The translations under genes and the position numbers were made by a program. The notes below the pieces were generated by a model, which saw only the letters and a list, made by a program, of their open reading frames with translations, made no database searches and was not told where the DNA came from. This document shows positions 25,316-38,106 of a stretch of 64,000 nucleotides of DNA, piece by piece. Position 1 is the stretch's first letter, and the number at the start of each line of letters is the position of its first letter. This stretch comes from Maritalea mobilis (GTDB taxonomy: Bacteria; Pseudomonadota; Alphaproteobacteria; Rhizobiales; Devosiaceae), in contig NZ_SNYR01000001.1 of the NCBI RefSeq assembly GCF_004363175.1, positions 930,001 through 994,000 of the forward strand, given 5' to 3'.

Positions 25316-26041
25316 ATGCGTATTTCAATTTTACTAGGAGCGTTGCTTTTGGCGCTCGGTGTTTCCGGCGCGGGTTGGCTAGCTGGCCAGTCACTTGAAC
25401 GGTCGCGCGAGCCTATTCGCACGGTCACGGTCAAAGGCCTCGCCGAACAAAATGTTAAAGCTGATTTGGGCTTCTGGCCCATTAAATTTGTTGCCTCCGG
25501 CCCCACGCTAGAAGCGGCACGCGCCGATTTGGAGCAAGCTGAAAAGTCCGTGCGCGATTTTCTGGCAGACAATGGCTTCACGGATGAACAGATCGAAGTG
25601 CAAAACATCAAGGTTGAAGATCGGTTCACCGGCTATAATGGCGGCAATTATCCTGCCGAAGCCCGTTTCACCCTCACTGAAGATTTGCTGGTCACCACCA
25701 GTGAAGTGGAAAAACTGTCCGAAGCGGCACGCAACATCACTGAGCTGTTGCGCGCTGGCGTCGTGTTTTCGTCAGACGCTTGGTCCGGCGGCCCCTCATT
25801 CGTCTTCACAGGCATAAATGATTTGAAGGGAGATATGTTGACCGAAGCCACGGAGCGCGCCCGCGAAGCAGCGCAACAATTTGCGGTGCAGTCAGATTCA
25901 AAAGTTGGCAACATCCAAACGGCCAATCAAGGCGTGTTCCAGATTTTGCCAGCGGTAGACATCCCGAATGATCGGCCTGATCGACAAATTGAGAAAAAGG
26001 TACGCGTGGTCACCACCATCACCTATTTCCTTGTCGACTAA
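25316..26041 (+). CDS. SIMPL domain (DUF541) protein
   Basis: A 241-residue protein with an N-terminal signal anchor (ISILLGALLLALGVSGAGWL) and a SIMPL/DUF541 domain, periplasmic or membrane-tethered. The opening RTVTVKGLAEQNVKADLGFW and the central VQNIKVEDRF strand are typical. Relatives in bacteria are linked to oxidative stress. The ATG at 25316 follows TTGGAGGGG. No operon partner; it is convergent with the MFS pump. Confidence 0.85.
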   Translation: MRISILLGALLLALGVSGAGWLAGQSLERSREPIRTVTVKGLAEQNVKADLGFWPIKFVASGPTLEAARADLEQAEKSVRDFLADNGFTDEQIEVQNIKVEDRFTGYNGGNYPAEARFTLTEDLLVTTSEVEKLSEAARNITELLRAGVVFSSDAWSGGPSFVFTGINDLKGDMLTEATERAREAAQQFAVQSDSKVGNIQTANQGVFQILPAVDIPNDRPDRQIEKKVRVVTTITYFLVD

Positions 26042-26050
26042 GTAAAATAA

Positions 26051-26076
26051 AAGGGCCCTCGCGGGCCCTTTTTTCT
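26051..26076. terminator. Bidirectional terminator between SIMPL gene and MFS pump
   Basis: AAGGGCCC pairs with GGGCCCTT across TCGC, followed by TTTTTC on the plus strand. It has A-rich sequence on the other side, giving a T run for the minus-strand pump gene. Confidence 0.88.
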
Positions 26077-27564
26077 TTAGTGTGCTGCCGCTTCTGCAGC
26101 CTGTTTTGCATCAGCTGGTCGCCGCACAAACAAGGCGCCGACAACTGCGAACAGATAAATGATCGCGCCGCACAAAAATGCCCAACGGATACCATTGGTC
26201 AAGGCGGGCACAACATCCATCCCCGCTTCAGCTGCCGCACGTTGTTGAATGGACATAACAGCCACAAACAACGCCACACCCGCTGCGCCTGATACTTGCT
26301 GAATGCTGCCCAACATCGCACTACCATGCGAATAAAGTTTAGGCGGCACCGCACCAAGACCCGAGGTAAAGAGCGGTGTAAACACCAGCGCCAAACCAAT
26401 GCTCAGCACCATATGGCCAATCAAAATGTTCCACGTGCTGGTGGTTTCGCCAACAAGTGTAAGCGCCCACAACACAGCTGAAACCAAAATCGTGCCGGGA
26501 ATAACCAGCGGACGCGGGCCATAGCGGTCATAAAGCCGGCCAACAGTTGGCGCCAAAAGACCCATTAGCAATCCACCCGGCATCAACAGCAAACCAGTTT
26601 GTAAGGCATCAATGCCCAACACGCTTTGTGTATAGATCGGCAGCAAAATCACGGTGCCCAACAGCGCCGCCATGCTGATCGCCAACATGCCCACGCAAAT
26701 TGAATAAAGTTTGGATTTGAAAGTCCGCAAATCCAACAGCGCCGCATCATTCTTTTGCAGCGACAATTGTCGCAAAATAAAGATCACCATCACCACTGCA
26801 CCAATTGCCAATGGTGCCCAGCTTGGCAAACCAGCAATCTGTGCAGTGCCTTCACCGCCAAAGCCAGATAGGCCATACACAATGCCGCCAAACGCAACCG
26901 CTGAAAGCACAACGGAAAGCACGTCCAATGGCGCGTAACGAGGTTCAGTCACATTTTTCATAAAGCGCGAACCAACTGCCAAAGCCAACAATGCAATCGG
27001 CAACACCAGAATAAACAGCCAGCGCCATTCTAAATATTCCAGCACAAAGCCAGAAATTGTCGGCCCGATGGCCGGAGCAACCGAAATCACAATCGAAATA
27101 TTGCCCATGGTTTTGCCGCGCCCTTCCGGCGGCACCAATGTCATCACAGTGGTCATCAGCAACGGCATCATAATCGCCGTGCCCACCGCTTGGATCACGC
27201 GGCCAACAATCAGCAATTCTAAGCCAGGCGACACCGCACAGATAAAAGTACCCACGGTAAAAATGCTCATCGCCATCATGAAGATAGGACGTGTATTCAT
27301 CCGCTGGATCAAAAAGCCAGTCACAGGAATAACAACAGCCATGGTCAGCAAGAAAGCCGTGGTCAACCACTGCGCCGCACCTGCGGTCACATCAAGTGCA
27401 GCCATCAAACGCGGAATTGCCACGCTCATAATGGTCTCGTTCAAAAACACCACAAAGGTGGAAGCGAGCAACAGCGCGATCACCAGCCGATTTCGGCCGG
27501 AATGGTCAGGTGCAGCATCGTCTGCAGGCGCTGAATCAGCGGCAGTTTGATTAATATCTGTCAT
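26077..27564 (-). CDS. MFS multidrug efflux transporter (DHA2, EmrB/QacA type)
   Basis: A 495-residue inner-membrane protein with about 14 hydrophobic helices, which sets the DHA2 drug:H+ antiporter group apart from 12-helix MFS. The motif LNETIMSVAIPRLM in helix 1 and the GRVIQAVGTAIMMPL segment are family signatures. The start at 27564 follows GAAGG; the extension to 27642 has no such site. The N-terminus is acidic. No EmrA-like adaptor is nearby, so it probably works alone. Substrates unknown. Confidence 0.88.
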   Translation of the reverse strand: MTDINQTAADSAPADDAAPDHSGRNRLVIALLLASTFVVFLNETIMSVAIPRLMAALDVTAGAAQWLTTAFLLTMAVVIPVTGFLIQRMNTRPIFMMAMSIFTVGTFICAVSPGLELLIVGRVIQAVGTAIMMPLLMTTVMTLVPPEGRGKTMGNISIVISVAPAIGPTISGFVLEYLEWRWLFILVLPIALLALAVGSRFMKNVTEPRYAPLDVLSVVLSAVAFGGIVYGLSGFGGEGTAQIAGLPSWAPLAIGAVVMVIFILRQLSLQKNDAALLDLRTFKSKLYSICVGMLAISMAALLGTVILLPIYTQSVLGIDALQTGLLLMPGGLLMGLLAPTVGRLYDRYGPRPLVIPGTILVSAVLWALTLVGETTSTWNILIGHMVLSIGLALVFTPLFTSGLGAVPPKLYSHGSAMLGSIQQVSGAAGVALFVAVMSIQQRAAAEAGMDVVPALTNGIRWAFLCGAIIYLFAVVGALFVRRPADAKQAAEAAAH

Positions 27565-27754
27565 GATAGCCTTCTTCGCAAAATATGCGGATTGAGGAAA
27601 AAGAGTCGAACGGGGCGCTATACATGCACCCAGCTGCGACATTCTGTCAACCTTTGATATGACGAACCAGCATATAGGCCGCAGCGATTAATCTCTTGTC
27701 AGTTGCGCAATTGCGCTCCACTCTGCACCCATCAACTTTTGTGGAGGGGAATAA

Positions 27755-28138
27755 ATGGTTGATCTTTATAATGTTAGCTGGCTTGCCATCATCATCGGCA
27801 CCGTTCTGGGCTTTGTTTTGGGATGGCTGTGGTATTCGCCTGTCCTGTTTGTCAAAAAATGGGCAGAAGGCATTGGCGCCAATATGGAAGAAACGGGCCA
27901 ACCGCCCATTGACGCCATGATCACCCAATTTTTGGGCATGTTTTTGCTGGCGTGGGTTGTGGCTCTTTTCGCCGACAGTGGCCAATATGTGGTGATCTTG
28001 CTGATCGTGCTCACCTTCTTGTCCCTGCAATATGCCAACAACACATTTGTGGGCAAAAGCATGTATGCCAAAATGACTGAGGCAGGCTATATCGCCGCCA
28101 GCACTGTGATCATGATCATTGTGCAAATGGTGCTCTAA
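27755..28138 (+). CDS. DUF1761 small membrane protein
   Basis: A 127-residue protein with four predicted transmembrane helices and the DUF1761 opening (VSWLAIIIGTVLGFVLGWLW followed by YSPVLF, then the KKW segment). Function unknown. GGAGGGG precedes the ATG. It stands as a single gene between the pump and uvrB. Confidence 0.78.
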   Translation: MVDLYNVSWLAIIIGTVLGFVLGWLWYSPVLFVKKWAEGIGANMEETGQPPIDAMITQFLGMFLLAWVVALFADSGQYVVILLIVLTFLSLQYANNTFVGKSMYAKMTEAGYIAASTVIMIIVQMVL

Positions 28139-28206
28139 CAGCCGCGAATTCGCGAAGGGCAAGCCAAATTTTTACAATTCTTGCCCTTCTGCTCGGATTA
28201 CCCCTT

Positions 28207-28221
28207 GTTCTCTTTACGTTC
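28207..28221 (+). promoter_or_regulatory. LexA (SOS) box of uvrB
   Basis: GTTC-TCTTTAC-GTTC is a perfect GTTC-N7-GTTC direct repeat, the LexA recognition sequence known in alphaproteobacteria. It is centred about 84 bp upstream of the uvrB ATG, in the expected promoter position. Confidence 0.85.
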
Positions 28222-28297
28222 CAACTTACATTCCCTATACTGATCCCAACAGACTCGCGGTCCGTATCATCAGCACATCCGCACCAAGGTAGTTTTC

Positions 28298-30799
<2,502 letters not shown>

Positions 30800-30833
30800 C
30801 CTTTTAGGCACGACCGTCACCACACACCTAGCC

Positions 30834-30985
30834 GCCCCGGACCTGATCCGGGGCCAACAACAACGCCCGCAAGATAAATATCGGTCCCGCATCAAGTGCA
30901 GGACTGCACCGGGGATATAGCCAAGGCACACCCGCACAAACTCCCCCACCGTCATTGCAAGACTTGATCTTGCAATCCATTTGCG
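30834..30985. repeat. Three-module palindromic repeat, copy 1
   Basis: Three palindromic modules in order: GCCCCGGACCTGATCCGGGG (30834-30853, followed by CCAAC), then the degenerate GGTCCCGCATCAAGTGCAGG region (30883-30902), then GTCATTGCAAGACTTGATCT followed by TGCAATCCATTTGCG (30951-30985). The same three modules in the same order occur at 33135-33267 on the other side of recQ. They resemble the short palindromic elements scattered through alphaproteobacterial genomes. No gene lies in this 300-bp gap. Confidence 0.8.
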
Positions 30986-31103
30986 GCCAGCCTCACAGCA
31001 ATAATTCAACACGAATAACACAGCACACCGCATATCAATTCACCGTCATCTCAACTAAACTAGGCCCGATTCTACACAAAAACGCCCACGACCATTTGAG
31101 CCT

Positions 31104-32918
<1,815 letters not shown>

Positions 32919-33513
32919 TCATCAAGGCACAGCACGGTTTCCCTCCCTTAGATGGGGAGGGATTAAGGGTGGGGTGCTACCACTAGCGAGTTGCAAAGCC
33001 GAAAACTCAAATGGATTACCGGATCAAGTCCGGTAATGACGTGAGAGTGTTGAGCATACAGCGGAACATGCCAAAGCCGAACTATTTCCCCAAGCTTCCT
33101 ATTTCCCCCGAAGCTCTATGCCCTCCATAGGGCAGCCCCGGACCTGATCCGGGGCCAACTGCGCCCTTCGCGGTGGCTATTTTGGTCCCGCATCATGTAC
33201 GGGACGGCCCCAAGGAAACATCCACCGCCCCACGTCATTGCAAGACTTGATCTTGCAATCCATTTGCGCCCCGCCAAACGGCAATTCAGCTAAATCTAAG
33301 ACCAGAGCTGGCGGCACCCCACAGCCGTCATCCCCGTGAAAACGGGGATCCAGACAAGCACAAACCAAGGAGCACAAAGCCAGCGACTTGTCCGCGGAAA
33401 CTCATAAATAGCTTCCCACCTATGCAGGAATAACGGTCGCGAGTTATGGCAAACGCCTACCACAATCTACGTCACCCTCGGGCCCGACCCGAGGGTCCAT
33501 GCAGCACTAGCGA
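32919..33513. repeat. Repeat-rich intergenic region with second copy of the three-module array
   Basis: The 595-bp gap after recQ has no gene and at least seven palindromes: CCCTCCC/GGGAGGG (32941-32961), ATTACCGGATC/GTCCGGTAAT (33015-33038), the three-module array (33135-33267), GTCATCCCCG..CGGGGATCC (33327-33351) and ACCCTCGGGCC/GACCCGAGGGT (33473-33497). Inside the array are GCCCCGGACCTGATCCGGGG, GGTCCCGCATCATGTACGGG and the ATTGCAAGACTTGATCTTGC module, as in copy 1. The dispersed 'cgtcat' flanks are typical of alphaproteobacterial REP-like elements. Confidence 0.8.
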
Positions 33514-34857
33514 CTAAACACGCCGCCCAATCACTTCAACCGCCCGCGCAATATCTGCGTCAGTCGTGCGCCAAGACGAAACCGACAAGCGAAACACGCT
33601 TTCGCCCTGCCATTTAGACGGGCCAAACCAAACTTCGCCCTCTTCGGTAACGCGTTTCAACAACGCCTCATTTTTTGCCGCGTCGCCCAGAGTGCACAGC
33701 ACTTGGTTCAGCACAACGCGATTAATCACCGTCACGCCTTTTGCCCGCAGCCCGTCAGCCAGTTTTTGCGCCTGGTTACAATGACGGGTCACCATCTCGT
33801 CCACACCTTCGCGGCCCAAGCTGCGCAAGGCGGCCCAAATGGGCATACCCCGGCCCCGGCGGGAAAACTCGAGCACAAGGTTCTTTTGCGCATAAGGCTC
33901 TGCGGTGGAGTAAACGGCATCAGCGTTCAAGGTCGCGGCCAAATCGTCGGCGTGGCGGCAAATGGCCATAGCACCGTCATATGGCGTGTTCAGCCATTTA
34001 TGGCCGTCTGTGGTCCAGCTATCGGCCAGGTCAATGCCTTCGGTCAGCGCCTTTTTGGATGCGCTGGCCCGCGCCCAAAGCCCAAAGGCCCCGTCCACAT
34101 GCACCCAGGCACCTGCCTTCTGCGCCATGGGAATAATCTCAGCAAAGCGGTCAAACTCGCCCATATTCACTTCGCCTGCTTGCAGCACGAGGATGGTTTT
34201 GTCGTCCAGCGCAGGCAATTGTTCCGGGATCACCCGGCCAAACTCATCGCAAGGGACCTCGATCAAACGGTTCAAGCCGAAGCCGAGCAAGCGCGCCGCT
34301 TTTTTGACGGTGATATGCACGGTTTGCGGCACCACCAATCTGATCTCAGGCGCGCCCATAAGCCCGTCTTCATCCACGTTCCAACCTTGCCGCGCCAAAA
34401 GCGTGCGCCGTGCGGCAGCCAAAACGGACAGGCCGCAAGCGGTAGCGCTGGTGCCAAAACCGATCTGGCTTTCCCGTGGCAGGTCTAAAATGTCCAAAAC
34501 CCATTTGGTCGCCACTTGCTCAATTTTCGCCATCACCGGCGAGTTCACGTAGGAAGAAGCACATTGGTCCCATGCCAGCGCCAACCGCTCCGCCGCAGCT
34601 GCTTCGGGCAGGCTTGCACCGATCACAAAGCCAAAATAGCGCCCGCCATTGCTGGTGACACTGGCCGGATCACCATAGCGTTGCAGCATATTCAGCGTAT
34701 CGCCATGCGCACTTGGCGCGGTGGGCAGCTCTTCATCAAATGCCGCCAAATCATCCAGCGCCTGCTGGGTCGGAAATACCCGCCGTTCTGCAACTGAACG
34801 CAAATAATCTGCCGCAAGCCGATCCGCCTCGGCCAAAAGTGCCAATTCGTCTGACAT
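33514..34857 (-). CDS. PLP-dependent group II amino-acid decarboxylase family protein
   Basis: A 447-residue enzyme of the pyridoxal-dependent decarboxylase family that includes glutamate, aromatic-amino-acid and diaminobutyrate decarboxylases. The cofactor lysine is in TDGHKWLNTPYD. The HVDGAFG motif carries the aspartate that holds the pyridine ring. The start at 34857 follows GGGAAGAG. An ArsR-type regulator ends 22 bp before this start, on the same strand, so the pair is likely one operon. The substrate is not assignable. Confidence 0.85.
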   Translation of the reverse strand: MSDELALLAEADRLAADYLRSVAERRVFPTQQALDDLAAFDEELPTAPSAHGDTLNMLQRYGDPASVTSNGGRYFGFVIGASLPEAAAAERLALAWDQCASSYVNSPVMAKIEQVATKWVLDILDLPRESQIGFGTSATACGLSVLAAARRTLLARQGWNVDEDGLMGAPEIRLVVPQTVHITVKKAARLLGFGLNRLIEVPCDEFGRVIPEQLPALDDKTILVLQAGEVNMGEFDRFAEIIPMAQKAGAWVHVDGAFGLWARASASKKALTEGIDLADSWTTDGHKWLNTPYDGAMAICRHADDLAATLNADAVYSTAEPYAQKNLVLEFSRRGRGMPIWAALRSLGREGVDEMVTRHCNQAQKLADGLRAKGVTVINRVVLNQVLCTLGDAAKNEALLKRVTEEGEVWFGPSKWQGESVFRLSVSSWRTTDADIARAVEVIGRRV

Positions 34858-34879
34858 AACTCTTCCCTGATGTATGCTT

Positions 34880-35188
34880 TTAAAGTTCGTTTTTAATGCG
34901 CTTGGCAACGGCAGCAATTGCCGCTTCCTCACGCCGATAAAAAGTAAATTTCTTAATCCGCGTGGCTTTGATCAGCCCAGCATCTCGCAACAGCGCCAAG
35001 TGCTGCGATGCGGTGGGTGGGCTCACCCCCAATTTGTCCGCAATATACATGGAGCAAACCCCGTCTTTGATCAGGTCGCCATCAACCTGAGGTGGAAAAT
35101 TACCCACCGGGTCTTTCAACCATTCCAAAATTCTCAATCGCTTCTCATGGGCTAAAGCGTTCGCCACAAACACAAAATCTTCTTCCAT
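34880..35188 (-). CDS. ArsR-family transcriptional regulator
   Basis: A 102-residue winged-helix regulator with the ArsR fold; the helix-turn-helix is SMYIADKLGVSPPTASQHLA. The single cysteine (in DGVCSM) is not a canonical metal-binding pair, so a non-metal signal is likelier. It lies 22 bp upstream of the PLP decarboxylase and would be its autoregulated local controller. It could also sense an amine or amino acid; that is inference from context only. Confidence 0.82.
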   Translation of the reverse strand: MEEDFVFVANALAHEKRLRILEWLKDPVGNFPPQVDGDLIKDGVCSMYIADKLGVSPPTASQHLALLRDAGLIKATRIKKFTFYRREEAAIAAVAKRIKNEL

Positions 35189-35700
35189 AATTCATCAATT
35201 AGCAAAATGACTAACTGAGTCAATAAAAAACTTATCCCCGGTCCCTAACCCTTTGGTATAATGGACCCACTTTTCGCACCAATGCTTTCCGGCGGCTTGT
35301 TGACGGGCAAGGGGGAAGATGGGCTTGCCTCATGTGGGAAAAGAGCAAGGCACGTTTTCGGACGCGAAAGGGTGGCCAACTCAATGTGATTTGCCTGCCA
35401 CCAAGGGCAGCGTTGAACCAACGCGGGAGCTATTCGGGTCAGCACTCCGAAATCTATTGAGACAAGGAAAAATCCTTGCTGTACGGGGTGATATTTGCCT
35501 CACAAATAACCATTGATGACGAGTTGAATATCACCTCGTACACCGCAAATAGTGATCAACCGACAGCACAAGCTGATCGGGCGCTTCGTCCTGCCCGGTA
35601 TTTTCCCTAAACATCTGGCCAATAATAATCCCCACCACTTGATTTATATCAAATAGCGGCAAGTTAGATTCAGTTAGATTTGGTTTAAGAGGAAAGAAAG
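35189..35700. other. Gene-free 0.5 kb with a long inverted repeat
   Basis: I find no convincing gene. TGTACGGGGTGATATT (35480-35495) and AATATCACCTCGTACA (35527-35542) are inverted repeats matching at 15 of 16 positions across a 31-base gap. A possible -10-like TATAAT lies at about 35257-35262. Short open frames here lack ribosome-binding sites and recognisable domains. The arm length suggests a structured RNA or a protein-binding site. Confidence 0.6.
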
Positions 35701-36135
35701 ATGCTGACGAAACCATCTTTATTACTGCGGGCTGCCATTGGCAAAACCATCGGTTTGATTTTTGGGTTCATTGCATTTTTCATTTTGCCACAGATCGTGC
35801 CGGATCTTTCGTTACTTTTCCGGTGGGGTTTGGTGTTTTACCTCACAATGATGGGCGGCTTCATCGGAATAATGGGAGTTATGACTTACCATCCGGTGCT
35901 GCATATGCCGATGCCATGGTGGGTGCGCGGTCCGTTAATCGGCGGCTTTATGATGCTGGTTTTATGGATGTTGGCACAAACCGAATTTGACGCGGTGGCC
36001 ACCGCGATCTTTGGGGAAGGTTCTCTCTTCTCCTCCGGCGCGTGGTCAATCGTGGATGGCATGGTCATCGGCGCCATAATGAGTTTCCTTGCCACCCGGT
36101 TTGGAGGGGAAGGCAAAGAAACTGTCGGTCGATAA
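35701..36135 (+). CDS. Hypothetical four-helix membrane protein
   Basis: A 144-residue protein with about four predicted transmembrane helices (roughly residues 12-33, 39-60, 75-93 and 113-132) and no recognised domain. The ATG follows GAGGAAAG. It stands between the gene-free inverted-repeat region and a convergent EamA transporter, with no clear operon partner. Confidence 0.65.
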   Translation: MLTKPSLLLRAAIGKTIGLIFGFIAFFILPQIVPDLSLLFRWGLVFYLTMMGGFIGIMGVMTYHPVLHMPMPWWVRGPLIGGFMMLVLWMLAQTEFDAVATAIFGEGSLFSSGAWSIVDGMVIGAIMSFLATRFGGEGKETVGR

Positions 36136-36278
36136 CGGAGTAGATATTGGTCGACAGAACAGACGCAATCCCGGCATAGGCTGGGCGGCATTCATCTCAT
36201 GCCTCGCAAGGGCTCAGAATATCCGGGTTGCGTCTTTATAAATCGGACAGGTGCTGGGCATGACCTCGCGATCATCCC

Positions 36279-37196
36279 CTATCTGATCTCTCCGCGAATG
36301 TCCTCGCCTGTCCGTATTTTTTTCTGCCGCTCTCGCCACCAAACTGTCAGCCCTGCCCCAACGGTGATGGACGCGCCAATAAGGCTAATGCTGTCGATCA
36401 AATCACCAAAGGCAATAAAGCTGAACACAATCGCCACCGGCAGCATTAAAAAGTTGAATGGCTGCAAAATGCTCGCAGGCGCTTCCCGCAACGCCATGGT
36501 GAAAAGGGTGTGAGCAATATTGGCGGTGATGATGATCAGCCCCATCAGCATCAATGCTTGTGGCGTCATGATCTCAAAGCTGCGGAACCCGACAGCGGTT
36601 GAAAGCACAATCCCCACCAGCGCCATATAGGCCAATGAGGTGGAGGTCCGGTCTTTTGAAGACACCATGCGCGTCAAAATCGTATAGCCCGCAAAGCTGA
36701 ACACAGCACCAAGTTGGAAAAACACACCGAGATTGAGATCTTGAAAGCCGGGGCGGATCACAATCATGGTGCCAATAAAGCCCACAATAATCGCCATCCA
36801 GCGCACCAGCCCAACCTGCTCACCCAACATAGGAATCGCCAACAAAGTCGTCACAATCGGAAACAACATGAAAATCGCCTGCAAATCCGCCAACGGCATC
36901 AGGCTCAATGCGGCAGAAAAGCACCAGATATCCACAACCAAAAGTGTGGCGCGGGTAAGTTGCAAATAAGGGGCTTTGCTTTTCAGCGCTGTGCGCAGTG
37001 TGCCCTCACGCCAAAGCCAAGCAAGAATAAACAGCCCAACGCCCCAAAAGCGGATCATCACCACCTGCGTAAAAGGATAGTCTGTCACCAGAAATTTAAC
37101 CGCAACATCTTGCACACCAAACACAAGGATCGCGATCAAAGTGAGGCTAATACCCTTCGCCACATTGGCGTCATCCGGCACCTGAAACACAGACAT
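36279..37196 (-). CDS. EamA/DMT superfamily transporter
   Basis: A 305-residue inner-membrane protein with two EamA repeats and about ten helices. GISLTLIAILVFGVQDVAVK opens the first repeat and ASILQPFNFLMLPVAIVFSF lies in the second. Likely a metabolite exporter; substrate unknown. It is transcribed alone, divergent from the tautomerase-like gene. Confidence 0.85.
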   Translation of the reverse strand: MSVFQVPDDANVAKGISLTLIAILVFGVQDVAVKFLVTDYPFTQVVMIRFWGVGLFILAWLWREGTLRTALKSKAPYLQLTRATLLVVDIWCFSAALSLMPLADLQAIFMLFPIVTTLLAIPMLGEQVGLVRWMAIIVGFIGTMIVIRPGFQDLNLGVFFQLGAVFSFAGYTILTRMVSSKDRTSTSLAYMALVGIVLSTAVGFRSFEIMTPQALMLMGLIIITANIAHTLFTMALREAPASILQPFNFLMLPVAIVFSFIAFGDLIDSISLIGASITVGAGLTVWWRERQKKIRTGEDIRGEIR

Positions 37197-37354
37197 ATTG
37201 AAATTCCTATTTACGGAGAGCTGTTCCGCGATATAGTCGCCAAGCTCATAAAGGCAGGACGATCACGCTATCAGCGAATTCTAAAATTGCCTATGCCAAA
37301 TCATGCCCCGGGGATGACATTTGCAAATGACCCCATCACAAAAGGAAATCTTTT

Positions 37355-37696
37355 ATGCCGCACATCATTGTTGAACATTCGCAAAATCTAGCCGGTGATC
37401 AGCACATACAATCTTTGTGCCAAGAGATTTTTGACACCATGGCCACCCACCCCACTTTCCCTGATCCAAGCGCGATCAAGGTGCGCGCAGTTGGCTATGC
37501 GCGGCGGGTGCAAGCGCTTGAGAATGATCATTTTGTGCACGCAACCATCAAGTTGCTGCCGGGTCGTGATGAGGAAACTAAAAAGCAGCTGACGCAGAAA
37601 TTGCTTGATTTACTGATGGAAAGCCTACCGGAAGCATCCAGCTTTTCAGTAGATATTGAAGATCTATCCAGCGCCTATGTGAAGGCCGCGCGATAG
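37355..37696 (+). CDS. 5-carboxymethyl-2-hydroxymuconate isomerase-family protein
   Basis: A 113-residue tautomerase-superfamily protein. After the initiator methionine, Pro2 (MPHIIVEHSQNL) is the catalytic base of the family, which isomerises 5-carboxymethyl-2-hydroxymuconate in homoprotocatechuate breakdown. The mid-region RAVGYARRVQ and the FSVDIEDLSSAYVK end match the family. No other homoprotocatechuate genes are nearby, so a different tautomerase substrate is possible. Confidence 0.83.
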   Translation: MPHIIVEHSQNLAGDQHIQSLCQEIFDTMATHPTFPDPSAIKVRAVGYARRVQALENDHFVHATIKLLPGRDEETKKQLTQKLLDLLMESLPEASSFSVDIEDLSSAYVKAAR

Positions 37697-37737
37697 CCGC
37701 CGCACCTTATGCGACGGCAAAGTTTGAAGGGCTGAAC

Positions 37738-38013
37738 TTAGCTGGCCATTTTGTTTTTTACAAAGCCAGCAATAGCGGTCAAAACACCACCGCCAACAAG
37801 CCCGGCAATGCCGTCGCCTGCAAGGCCCATGCCCGCAAGGGCATCCAAGCCAGGCACTGCGCCGGCAAGTGCAGTGCCGCCAACGCCACCAATTGCCCCA
37901 GCAATTGTGTTGCCAATCGGCCCTAAGTTAACTTGCTTAAGCGCTTGGGCAATGCCGTTGCCGCCAACGCCGCCAGCAACGAGTTGAATAATAATTGGTA
38001 ATAATGCTTCCAT
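37738..38013 (-). CDS. Small glycine-rich hydrophobic protein
   Basis: A 91-residue, strongly glycine-, alanine- and leucine-rich protein, starting MEALLPIIIQLVAGGVGGNG and ending KNKMAS. The repeated GxxxG spacing suggests glycine-zipper helices packing in a membrane. GGGAGGGG precedes the ATG, again complementary to the C-rich loops of small RNAs A-D. I know the type (small hypothetical proteins common in marine alphaproteobacteria) but not its function. Confidence 0.6.
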   Translation of the reverse strand: MEALLPIIIQLVAGGVGGNGIAQALKQVNLGPIGNTIAGAIGGVGGTALAGAVPGLDALAGMGLAGDGIAGLVGGGVLTAIAGFVKNKMAS

Positions 38014-38106
38014 TTTCCCCTCCCTCAAATAGAGTTACGGGAAAAGCTTATCGCTTTTTGAAATTAATTAACAGACTGTTAATTGAAAGAAGAAGGAACC
38101 TTGCAC

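Noticed and set aside
32919-33513. CRISPR array
   Set aside because: The repeats are palindromes of different sequence without uniform spacers and without cas genes. They fit dispersed palindromic elements instead.
33703-34488. 261-codon + frame opposite the PLP decarboxylase
   Set aside because: Antisense to a gene with an intact cofactor-lysine motif. Long antisense frames are expected from the G/C-rich third positions of the real gene.
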